Assembly: GCA_002298885.1 (NCBI GenBank)
Contig: DBMK01000001.1
Span: 1 to 6,511 of the forward strand
DNA from: Anaerolineaceae bacterium UBA700
Lineage (GTDB): Bacteria; Chloroflexota; Anaerolineae; Anaerolineales; Anaerolineaceae
Direction: 5' to 3'
Length of the DNA: 6,511 nt
Program-made: the position numbers and the translations under genes
Shown here: positions 1-5,129 of the stretch, one piece after another
Position numbering within the stretch: position 1 is the first letter of the stretch
Layout: each line of letters starts with the position of its first letter
Notes under the pieces: model-generated
What the model was told of the DNA's origin: nothing
What the model saw: only the letters and a program-made list of their open reading frames with translations
Databases searched by the model: none

Positions 1-39
1 TTTTGGGATCGATTTTAATGAAAACCTGCCGCCTGAAGT

Positions 40-45
40 TATAAT
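40..45 (+). promoter_or_regulatory. -10 box (TATAAT) for the LysM lipoprotein gene
   Basis: A perfect TATAAT lies at 40-45, and the ATG at 53 follows after 7 nt, so the predicted transcription start falls on or next to the start codon. No Shine-Dalgarno sequence precedes this ATG. The hexamer 17 bp upstream (17-22, AATGAA) is a poor -35. The arrangement suggests a leaderless mRNA. Inference from spacing only. Confidence 0.55.
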
Positions 46-52
46 TCAGCCC

Positions 53-1024
53 ATGAAGTCAAGAATCCTGCTGGGCTGGGCGCTGGCGCTTTTCATGCTC
101 TCCGCCTGCTCAACCCCCACTCCGCCGGCCCCCACATCCACCCCAACCCTGCGGATTGGCACGCTGGCGCCGTACCAATCCAGCACGCCCACCGTAACCC
201 TCACCCCCTTCGATCCGTCCACCCCAACGCCGCTGCCCACGCCAACCCCCACCCCGCGCACCCACGTGGTCAAGGCTGGCGATGATATGACCGGCATCGC
301 CATCCGCTACCGGGTTAAGCTGGCCGACCTGAAGGCGGCCAATCCAACCGTCAACCCCAACCTCATGCGCATCGGCACCGTGCTGATCATCCCCGGCAGC
401 GCCCCGGAATTTAACCCGACCGGGCAGGCCACCGCAACGCCCACCCCCGCCCCCATTCTGTTGGCACGGCCGCGCTGCACGCTCGACCCGCAGGGCGGGG
501 CGACCTGTTTTGTGATGGTGAGCGACCAGCAGCCGACTCCGCTGGAAAACGTGACCGTGACCATGCGCCTGCTGGACGCAGCCGCCCAGGAGGTGCAGCG
601 CCTGGCCGTTACCACCCCGCTCGACCTGCTGCAGCCAGGTTCGCCGCAGCCGGTGATGGCCTATTTCAACGCGCCGCTGCCCGCGGGATACCAGGTGGCG
701 GTCGAGCTGGCCAGCGCCCTGCCCGCCGCCGCCAACAGCGGGCGCTACCTGGCGGCGAGGGTCGACGGGCAGCAGGTGAACATCCTGACGGACGGTCTGT
801 CCGCCGTGGTCAGCGGGAAGGTGATTTCCAGCGCGGACAAGAGCGCCAGCCAGACCTGGGTGGCGGCTATTGCCTATGATGCCCAAGGAAACGTGGTCGG
901 CCTGCGCCGCTGGGAATCCTCCGCCCCCCTGCCCGCCGGCGGCAGCCTGCCCTTCACCCTGCGCGTCTACAGCATCGCCGGCTCAATCGCCAAAGTGGAA
1001 TTAAGCGTAGAAGCAAGGCCTTAA
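53..1024 (+). CDS. LysM-domain lipoprotein with C-terminal beta-sandwich region
   Basis: A 323-residue secreted lipoprotein. Residues 1-19 form a lipoprotein signal peptide (short basic N-terminus, hydrophobic core, lipobox LSAC with Cys19). Residues 20-69 are a Thr/Pro-rich linker typical of exported Anaerolineae proteins. Residues 71-115 are a LysM domain (HVVKAGDDMTGIAIRY..., then LKAANP and IGTVLIIPG), a fold that binds N-acetylglucosamine polymers such as peptidoglycan. A second Thr/Pro spacer (about 120-136) leads to about 185 residues rich in beta strands. These look like two consecutive FxLYD-like units (about 138-222 and 230-323), the second containing AYDAQGNVVGLRRWES and ending in a sheet. 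The FxLYD assignment is by pattern only. The start is the first ATG, which gives a complete signal peptide and lies 7 nt after TATAAT with no ribosome binding site. The protein probably sits on the outer face of the membrane and contacts the wall; no enzyme motif is visible. It is convergent with the next gene, with a long palindrome between them. Confidence 0.88.
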   Translation: MKSRILLGWALALFMLSACSTPTPPAPTSTPTLRIGTLAPYQSSTPTVTLTPFDPSTPTPLPTPTPTPRTHVVKAGDDMTGIAIRYRVKLADLKAANPTVNPNLMRIGTVLIIPGSAPEFNPTGQATATPTPAPILLARPRCTLDPQGGATCFVMVSDQQPTPLENVTVTMRLLDAAAQEVQRLAVTTPLDLLQPGSPQPVMAYFNAPLPAGYQVAVELASALPAAANSGRYLAARVDGQQVNILTDGLSAVVSGKVISSADKSASQTWVAAIAYDAQGNVVGLRRWESSAPLPAGGSLPFTLRVYSIAGSIAKVELSVEARP

Positions 1025-1230
1025 TTTCACCACACACCTGCCCTGGCGGGCGGTGCTAGGTGAGTCACAGAGGCACACAGAGAGACTTTTTCCACGAATT
1101 ACACAAATTGAAACGAATGCCACTAATTTTTTTTAATTAGTGGCATTCGTTTACATTAGCGAAATTAGCGGTTAAAGTAATTCTCTGTGACTCCCCTGGC
1201 ACCGCCCGCCAGAGCAGGTGTGCGGTGAAA
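1025..1230. repeat. Nested ~206-bp palindrome between convergent genes
   Basis: Outer arms 1025-1072 and 1183-1230 are inverted copies matching at 44 of 48 positions. Each carries TTTCACC, a CACCTGC...GCGGGCGGTGC core and GAGTCACAGAG. Inside lies a second, perfect 18-bp inverted repeat, 1111-1128 with 1135-1152 (AAACGAATGCCACTAATT and its complement), around six T. The intervening parts (TCCACGAATTACAC at 1091-1104, and the AT-rich 1153-1182) pair only partly. The element starts at the base after the upstream stop codon and ends 5 bp before the stop of the opposing gene, so it may act as a two-way transcription stop. It may also be a non-autonomous mobile palindrome. A third copy of the core is at 4158-4179, and a relative of the inner part is at 6437-6511. 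Confidence 0.9.
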
Positions 1231-1235
1231 GATTT

Positions 1236-2672
1236 TTATCGCGCGTTCCAGATGAGGAAGGATCCGGACTGGCAGATCTGGGTGTCGGCGGGGACGTTAA
1301 GGCACACAACGTAGGGGATGACCGTGCCGGTGGCGGCGTTAGCGATGGGCGGTAGTGTCACCATCGCCGTGCCATCCAGGTCGGTGGCCGGCACATTGTA
1401 GGTCTGCTTGGAGCTGTCCGGCAGCCCCACGACCAGGATACTCTCGATATCCGAGATGGGTACCAGGCCGCGGGTCTGGAAGACCTTAATCTGGATGACC
1501 TCATCCTCCTGTGAGGTGACCTGCGGCTTTAATTCCGAGACCTTCAAGAGGGTGGTTTTGGGCGAAAATTCGAACGTCCAGAAATCCTGCTTCACCTTCT
1601 GGGCAAGGTATTGGCCGCCCAGGCTCACCAGCGAAACGGCCGCCGACGCCGGGGCGCTCTGGTTGTAATCCAGGCAGTAATTCTCGAAACACTGCCGGGC
1701 CACCTCCACCCCATTGACGGTAGCGTGGAACGGGTCCGAGGTGGGATTGCCGGAAATCTCGCGGCCGCCGTGAGCAACGATGAACTCGTCGAACACGGTC
1801 GGCACGTGGTAACCCAGGTTGTTCTGGACCACATAAAACATCATGTGCTGCTCGGCGCCGTAGATCTGGGTCCCCGGATTCTCCAGGCGCACTTTCAGCG
1901 TCCTGGCCAACGGGCGCAGGCGCACGGTGGTCGGGTTATCCTTTGGAATGTAGTACACTACTTTCGCCAGGACCTGCTCCAGGTTGCCGTCGCTGGCGGT
2001 GTACGGCTTACTGATCGGCGCACCGAACACGGCAAACCCGCCCAGGCGCTCCAGGCTGGACGCGCCCGGAACTTCGATCCCTGGATCCCATCCGATGAAA
2101 CTACTTTCCACAAAAGTTTTATAGGCACAGTCCTTCCCACAGACGTAAGTGCCGTAAGCGATCAAGCGCACCGCGGCGTACGGGTCGTCGGTTCGCAGAT
2201 AGAACCCCATCTTTTCGTAATACTGCTCGAGACGGTGTTTGTCCTTGTTGTAGCGGATGCCAGTCAGCGGCTTGCCGACGTAGCGCTCGCCGAACAGGCG
2301 GGTGTACATCTCCTGGAAGCCCTGGTAGACGCTGAACTTCTGGCCGGGCGGAACGTTGGTAATTAACAGATCGCCGATCGGGATTACGCTCACCCGGTCG
2401 GCGTCGGCTTTGGCAGTTGGGTTGTAGCACCAGAGGATGTTCTCGGTGTACTGGCAGACAGAATTATCGTGGTCGAAAATTGGAGAGATGGCTTTCCCCA
2501 GCACCGACTCGCCGCCCAGGCGCTCGTACAGGTTGCGGAAGCGCGAGTCGAGCGTAAAGGCGCCGTAAGGTGTGGGGGTGGGCCCAGGGTTGGCAAAAGA
2601 ACTGCACGCCTGCAGGGGGATCATTATAACGATGGCTACGATTGCAAGGCGTGCAATAATATTGCGCTGCAT
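1236..2672 (-). CDS. Lipoprotein with LGFP-like repeats and a C-terminal Ig-like domain
   Basis: 478 residues from the chosen start. Residues 1-23 are a lipoprotein signal (RNIIAR, long hydrophobic run, lipobox LQAC, Cys23), followed by a short PGPTPTP linker. Four degenerate repeats of about 40-50 residues follow, with the LGFP-like pattern 'aromatic-x-x-LGG-x-x-x-hG-x-Pis ... aromatic/Gln ... yy-x-P'. They lie at about 46-85 (LYERLGGESVLGKAIS), 114-160 (MYTRLFGERYVGKPLTG), 205-243 (LERLGGFAVFGAPIS) and 290-337 (FIVAHGGREISGNPTS). Residues 385-478 look like an Ig-like module (TSQEDEVIQIKVFQTRG...DLDGTAMVTLPP) ending just before the stop. Six cysteines lie in pairs at 73/82, 178/182 and 328/333, with further ones near the C-terminus, suggesting extracytoplasmic disulfides. 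LGFP repeats are known from wall-anchored proteins; a role in binding wall or surface polysaccharide is inference. The ATG at 2672 was chosen because GGAGG ends 9 nt before it; the ATG two codons upstream (2678) is only 3 nt away. A TTG at 2735 lies upstream of the -10 box. Confidence 0.82.
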   Translation of the reverse strand: MQRNIIARLAIVAIVIMIPLQACSSFANPGPTPTPYGAFTLDSRFRNLYERLGGESVLGKAISPIFDHDNSVCQYTENILWCYNPTAKADADRVSVIPIGDLLITNVPPGQKFSVYQGFQEMYTRLFGERYVGKPLTGIRYNKDKHRLEQYYEKMGFYLRTDDPYAAVRLIAYGTYVCGKDCAYKTFVESSFIGWDPGIEVPGASSLERLGGFAVFGAPISKPYTASDGNLEQVLAKVVYYIPKDNPTTVRLRPLARTLKVRLENPGTQIYGAEQHMMFYVVQNNLGYHVPTVFDEFIVAHGGREISGNPTSDPFHATVNGVEVARQCFENYCLDYNQSAPASAAVSLVSLGGQYLAQKVKQDFWTFEFSPKTTLLKVSELKPQVTSQEDEVIQIKVFQTRGLVPISDIESILVVGLPDSSKQTYNVPATDLDGTAMVTLPPIANAATGTVIPYVVCLNVPADTQICQSGSFLIWNAR

Positions 2673-2680
2673 CCCCATAA

Positions 2681-2717
2681 CCCTCCAAGGTTTAAACTCC
2701 GGGATAGCAATATTATA
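2681..2717 (-). promoter_or_regulatory. -10 box and Shine-Dalgarno site of the LGFP-like lipoprotein gene
   Basis: On the minus strand a perfect TATAAT lies at 2717-2712, and GGAGGG at 2686-2681. The expected transcript start is near 2705, giving a leader of roughly 30 nt before ATG 2672. No good -35 is seen at 16-18 bp; TTGAAA at 2735-2730 is only 12 bp from the -10. This pair of signals argues against translation starts upstream of the box and suggests the lipoprotein is not simply read through from the kinase gene 86 bp upstream. Confidence 0.6.
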
Positions 2718-2758
2718 GTACGGAAAGGGTTTCAACGAATCTTAAAAACAGGGCCAGT

Positions 2759-3772
2759 TTATAACATTCCGTTTGATCCTTCATCCTGCCAATCGGTATC
2801 ATCGACCTGCCAATAGTCCGCCAGGCCGTGGGCCTGCCACATCTTCCAGGCCAGCGCCGCCGGGCGGGTGACGATGGCGTAGCGCCCGAAGTACTCGCAC
2901 AGGCGGGTGAGATCGCGGCGGAAGATGGCAAAGGCATTGCGGTTGTCGTGCGGATCGATGGCCTGGGGGAAGTCGATGATGCGGTACTCGCCCTCCCAAT
3001 ACAGTACATTGTAGGCCGAGAGGTCGCCGTGGATGCGGCTGCAAGCCAGCATGCGCTCCACGTCGTTGATCAGGCTCTCGAACAGGGCCTTGGCCTCGGC
3101 CCGGCTGCCCAGCCGAACCTGGTTGAGGGTGGGCGCCGGGGCGTACACCTCGCCCAGGTATTCCATCAGGATCGTGTTCGGCCCGCTGGCGAACGGCCTG
3201 GGCACGTGCACCCCGGCCCGGTAGAGCAGCTCCAGGGCCTGGTATTCGTGGCCCAGCCAGGAGACGTGCGAAAGCTCCTTGCCAAAGTGGCTGCCTTTGC
3301 GCACGGCGTGAAGCGCCCGGTCGTCTTTCACCTCCTTGCCCGATTCGTCGATTACCCGCCGGCCTTCGCGGTATAAAGCGTCGTTGCGCAGGTTGCGCAA
3401 CATGCGCGGGCGGTAGATCTTGGCGGCCACCAGCTCCACGCCCAGGCCGGGAAAAGCCTGGCAGCAGTAGACGTTGGCCTCCTTGCCGCCCTTCACCCGC
3501 GCCAGCACGTCGGAAATGACCTGTTCGTCGTAGAAACCACCCAGGTAGGTCAGGATCCACTCGCGCTCGTGCAGCGAGGAGGTGAAGGTGGGGGTAAAGG
3601 CCTGTTCGTCGCCCACCGCGGCGGAGCCGGCGTGCTGGATGATCTCGTCCATCACGGCGTGCTCGCTGCGCTTCACGAGGCGGCCCTTGCGCGCCCGATG
3701 CTGGGCCTGGGGCGCATACTTTTCGAGTTCTTCGCTTTCCAAAAATTCTTTCGGCGATAAACGCGTATTCAT
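2759..3772 (-). CDS. RIO1-family atypical serine protein kinase
   Basis: 337 residues, cytoplasmic, with no signal or membrane segment. The first 80 or so residues are a charged N-terminal extension. The RIO kinase core follows. It has a nucleotide-binding loop GGKEANVY (95-102), ATP-binding lysine in AAKIYR (Lys118), a helix with HEYQALELLYRAGVHVPRP (175-193), hinge ILMEYLG (201-207), catalytic loop IHGDLSAYN (247-255; Asp250 and Asn255) and metal-binding IIDFPQAID (265-273; Asp267). FRRDLTRLCEYF at 284-295 matches the C-terminal helix after the metal motif. The RIO-type HGDLSxYN signature and lack of activation-loop substrate-binding subdomains place it in the RIO1 branch. Archaeal and eukaryotic RIO1 act in late small-subunit ribosome maturation; the targets of bacterial members are not settled. 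All catalytic residues are present. The ATG at 3772 has only a weak, distant GGGA upstream. The gene lies directly downstream of a small ORF and two terminators; see those entries. Function as a kinase is well supported, the substrate unknown. Confidence 0.92.
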   Translation of the reverse strand: MNTRLSPKEFLESEELEKYAPQAQHRARKGRLVKRSEHAVMDEIIQHAGSAAVGDEQAFTPTFTSSLHEREWILTYLGGFYDEQVISDVLARVKGGKEANVYCCQAFPGLGVELVAAKIYRPRMLRNLRNDALYREGRRVIDESGKEVKDDRALHAVRKGSHFGKELSHVSWLGHEYQALELLYRAGVHVPRPFASGPNTILMEYLGEVYAPAPTLNQVRLGSRAEAKALFESLINDVERMLACSRIHGDLSAYNVLYWEGEYRIIDFPQAIDPHDNRNAFAIFRRDLTRLCEYFGRYAIVTRPAALAWKMWQAHGLADYWQVDDTDWQDEGSNGML

Positions 3773-3814
3773 CGTTGGTTTTTTATGTCCCTTGCTTTAT
3801 AGGCAACCCGGTGC

Positions 3815-3851
3815 TTAAAGAAAAAGGCCGCAGGGCACGATCGCCTGCGGC
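3815..3851 (-). terminator. Intrinsic terminator 2 (proximal to the RIO kinase gene)
   Basis: On the minus strand, GCCGCAGG (3851-3844) pairs perfectly with CCTGCGGC (3834-3827) around a 9-nt loop, followed by CTTTTTCTTT. It has the hairpin plus U-tract of a Rho-independent terminator. It lies 43-80 bp before the kinase ATG and is almost a copy of terminator 1, sharing CCGCAGGCG...GCCCTGCGG. On the plus strand no T-tract follows the stem, so it acts only for minus-strand transcription. Confidence 0.85.
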
Positions 3852-3856
3852 ACAAG

Positions 3857-3877
3857 GGATGAACGCGCAGCTCATCC
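3857..3877 (-). other. Small hairpin between the two terminators
   Basis: GGATGA (3877-3872 on the minus strand) pairs with TCATCC (3862-3857) around a 9-nt loop containing CTGCGCG. There is no T-tract, so it is not itself a terminator. The loop's CTGCG can pair with CGCAG in the 5' arm of terminator 2, which could weaken that terminator. Short stem; functional meaning is speculative. Confidence 0.4.
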
Positions 3878-3882
3878 GGGAT

Positions 3883-3915
3883 AAAAAAGACCGCAGGGCA
3901 TAAATGCGCCTGCGG
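3883..3915 (-). terminator. Intrinsic terminator 1 (after the 27-codon small ORF)
   Basis: On the minus strand, CCGCAGG (3915-3909) pairs with CCTGCGG (3897-3891). The apical GCA...TGC extends the stem, and TCTTTTTT follows. It begins 24 nt after the small-ORF stop codon. Bases 3910-3898, covering the end of the 5' arm and the apex, are also complementary over 13 positions to the end of the small ORF, which makes this terminator the likely regulated one of the pair. Confidence 0.88.
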
Positions 3916-4034
3916 CCTGACAGATCAGCGGAAAACTCGCTAACGGAGGGCGCACTTATGCAGATCAATCTCGACTCTGGTGACAGAGTCTGACAGGACT
4001 GTATAGAATTTTCCGACTGCCATTGTGCGCCTCC
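3898..4034 (-). promoter_or_regulatory. Candidate translation-sensing attenuator (mutually exclusive RNA pairings)
   Basis: Three minus-strand RNA segments compete. Segment 1 is the SD/start region, GGAGGCGCAC at 4034-4025 plus AUG 4023-4021. Segment 2 is the 3' end of the small ORF, 3961-3945. Segment 3 is the apical part of terminator 1, 3910-3898. Pairing 1:2 joins GGAGG/CCUCC and CGCAC/GUGCG with one bulged C, plus AUG/CAU across a small internal loop; it hides the ribosome site. Pairing 2:3 joins GCAUAAGUGCGCC with GGCGCAUUUAUGC: 13 consecutive pairs, one of them G-U. Both use GUGCGCC and cannot coexist. A further perfect 7-bp hairpin with a UCAC loop (3990-3973) lies between segments 1 and 2. 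Known leader-peptide attenuators use such 1:2, 2:3, 3:4 logic. Caveat: 2:3 covers only two of the seven base-paired 5'-arm positions of the terminator plus its apex, so it may weaken rather than abolish termination, and terminator 2 is not covered. The pairings are seen; the function is inferred. Confidence 0.55.
3940..4023 (-). CDS. 27-residue small ORF, candidate leader peptide
   Basis: A small ORF on the minus strand beginning MAVGKFYTVL and ending DLHKCALR. It is preceded by AAAGGAGG with 6 nt to the ATG, the strongest ribosome site in the window, and by a well-formed promoter about 55 nt upstream. Four Val codons (all GTC) are spread through it; there is no run of a single amino acid that would name a regulatory amino acid. 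It has no signal peptide, membrane segment or known motif. Codons 12-17 encode a perfect 7-bp hairpin, and the last codons (CAT AAG TGC GCC CTC CGT) are the segment that pairs either with the SD or with terminator 1. This suggests the nucleotide sequence, and ribosome passage, may matter as much as the peptide. It could instead be an independent micro-protein or part of a structured small RNA. Two terminators and then the RIO kinase gene follow. Confidence 0.6.
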   Translation of the reverse strand: MAVGKFYTVLSDSVTRVEIDLHKCALR

Positions 4035-4075
4035 TTTCGTATTTTTGGTAAATTTCGCTTCTGAATTGTAAATAA

Positions 4076-4104
4076 AGTTTATCACAGGTCGAATGAATCG
4101 TCAA
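4076..4104 (-). promoter_or_regulatory. Strong sigma70-type promoter for the small ORF / kinase leader
   Basis: On the minus strand: -35 TTGACG (4104-4099), a 17-bp spacer, -10 TAAACT (4081-4076), with TGA immediately before the -10 (extended -10). The transcript would start near 4069, giving about 45 nt of leader before ATG 4023. Motif match and spacing are seen directly. Confidence 0.75.
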
Positions 4105-4109
4105 GGGAT

Positions 4110-4130
4110 ATCGGATAAATATTGTCCGAT
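4110..4130. promoter_or_regulatory. 21-bp imperfect palindrome upstream of the -35, possible operator
   Basis: ATCGGA (4110-4115) and TCCGAT (4125-4130) are 6-bp inverted half-sites around a 9-bp AT-rich centre. The inner edge is 5 bp from the -35 hexamer of the minus-strand promoter, a position suited to a dimeric activator, or to a repressor. No regulator gene is in the window. Candidate only. Confidence 0.4.
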
Positions 4131-4157
4131 TTAGATTTCATAGGGTGCTTTCGCTTT

Positions 4158-4179
4158 CACCTGCCCTGGCGGGCGGTGC
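4158..4179 (+). repeat. Third copy of the GC-rich repeat core
   Basis: These 22 bases are identical to 1035-1056, the core of the outer arm of the palindrome at 1025-1230, and begin after the same TTTCAC. The core contains GCCC-TGGC-GGGC, a small hairpin. Here the copy is solitary: after it the sequence diverges into another short hairpin, ACACC/GGTGT (4181-4185 with 4191-4195). Nothing else supportable is seen in 4131-4239. Confidence 0.8.
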
Positions 4180-4239
4180 CACACCGTCCCGGTGTCCTTC
4201 GGGAGGGTGAACGCACCAATTCTAATTTGATATACAATA

Positions 4240-4377
4240 GTGTTGGGTTTCGGGCGAAGAAGGGGTAATTACGCAAAATGGTCAGACGCCGCCCTCAACC
4301 CAACCTACAACTTTGACTCGGTCTACCTTTATGACGCTGATGGAAATATTATTGCATTTTGGGAGGCGTTAAAATGA
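4240..4377 (+). pseudogene. 45-codon coding remnant, overlapping the next gene by ATGA
   Basis: An open frame follows a TGA at 4228-4230. The first possible start is GTG 4240 or TTG 4243, neither with a good ribosome site. The C-terminal part reads like genuine protein: SDAALNPTYNFDSVYLYDAD followed by a Gly-Asn turn and ending FWEALK. Its TGA overlaps the ATG of the next gene as ATGA (4374-4377), the hallmark of translational coupling. The YDADGN string resembles the YDxxGN of Rhs/YD-repeat proteins, but one occurrence is weak evidence. Most likely this is the tail of a once longer gene whose 5' part is lost, less likely a real 45-residue protein. Confidence 0.4.
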
Positions 4378-5078
4378 GCCAAATGATCGTAATCGGAATT
4401 AGATACCCTTCCGATGTTTATCCTGCAAGAATACTCTTAGAAAGAATACTAAGTAACGGTTTGAATCTTTACTTCAAACCTAAAATGGGAGAAGTTAACC
4501 TTAATTCGAATATGCTCAAATTGGGTATCTCCGACCCACAATTTTCGATTTTAACAGGAGAACAATTTGTTGCCCCTGGAATTACTACTTTATCAGGATA
4601 TTCAGATGCAACACAAGAAGTGAAAAATTTTTTGAGGAAATTTCCTGATCAACCATTGTGGATTGCCAGGTTAGTTGGAGAAATTCGGCTAGAGTATGTT
4701 GAAGGCGCCAAGATCAAAAGAGGATGGATATTTCGTTCTGGCAATGCCAAAAATCTTACTTATATAAGCACTTGCTGGATTGGTCAGCCGAATCATGCTC
4801 ATACATCATCATCTTTTCATTTCGGTGTTTACAGTCCGTGGTTCTTTCTTAAAAATTGGTGGCCGGAAGATAAGTTACCAAGATATGTTACACCTGAAAT
4901 TGCAGAGCATAATTGGGGCCAAATAGTCAATATTTTCCAAACAATAATTGATTTGTTTGGTACCGAAGATCTTGAGCAGACATCTTTGAGCATTGAAGGA
5001 TCTGATCCTCGTGATGAGAGTGACTGGATGATTGCACAAGCGAGACGTCTTCCAAAGCTTATAGTGGACTTTGCATAA
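4374..5078 (+). CDS. Hypothetical protein, AT-rich, probably horizontally acquired
   Basis: 234 residues from ATG 4374, which has GGGAGG (4361-4366) 7 nt upstream; the TTG at 4359 overlaps that ribosome site and is not the start. I do not recognise the family. The protein is soluble, with no signal peptide or membrane span. It starts MSQMIVIGIRYPSDVYPARI and has an aromatic central stretch (about 140-175: GQPNHAHTSSSFHFGVYS, then FFLKNWWPEDKLPRYV). Its C-terminal third is acidic and probably helical (NIFQTIIDLFGTEDLEQ). Base composition differs sharply from its neighbours: 4441-4500 has 19 G+C of 60, while 5701-5760 in the acetyltransferase gene has 41 of 60. It is flanked by a coding remnant with ATGA overlap, an IS110 scar and a dispersed repeat, all consistent with transfer. 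Coupling to an upstream fragment would fit an immunity or accessory gene left after loss of its partner, but nothing in the protein proves this. Confidence 0.7.
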   Translation: MSQMIVIGIRYPSDVYPARILLERILSNGLNLYFKPKMGEVNLNSNMLKLGISDPQFSILTGEQFVAPGITTLSGYSDATQEVKNFLRKFPDQPLWIARLVGEIRLEYVEGAKIKRGWIFRSGNAKNLTYISTCWIGQPNHAHTSSSFHFGVYSPWFFLKNWWPEDKLPRYVTPEIAEHNWGQIVNIFQTIIDLFGTEDLEQTSLSIEGSDPRDESDWMIAQARRLPKLIVDFA

Positions 5079-5129
5079 GAGGTTGAAAGCAGAATCTGTT
5101 CTGTTTGTCAATATGGAATTAGCACGTAG

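Noticed and set aside
110..886. 258-codon minus-strand frame opposite the LysM lipoprotein gene
   Set aside because: Low-complexity Gly/Arg/His-rich translation, typical of the antisense of a GC-rich gene; the plus-strand gene has a clear signal peptide and LysM domain.
1025..1230. CRISPR or tandem-repeat array
   Set aside because: The repeated pieces are inverted, not direct, and there are no regularly spaced identical units.
1611..2366. 251-codon plus-strand frame opposite the LGFP-like lipoprotein gene
   Set aside because: No ribosome site or domain; the minus strand has lipobox, repeats, -10 box and Shine-Dalgarno site.
3796..3824. Possible separate kinase promoter (TATAAA at 3801-3796 on the minus strand)
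   Set aside because: The hexamer 17 bp upstream is TTTTCT, a poor -35 inside the terminator-2 U-tract, so it is too weak to call. It remains the main alternative if the attenuator idea is wrong.
3958..3990. Plus-strand mini-ORF (MQINLDSGDRV) with a GGAGGG before it
   Set aside because: The apparent ribosome site is the mirror image of the minus-strand pairing segment, no plus-strand promoter is seen, and only 11 codons are available; it is a by-product of the inverted repeat.
3783..4085. 100-codon open frame on the minus strand covering the kinase leader
   Set aside because: It runs through both terminators and the small ORF in another frame, its ATG lies upstream of the predicted transcript start within the promoter, and the strong SD serves the 27-codon ORF instead.
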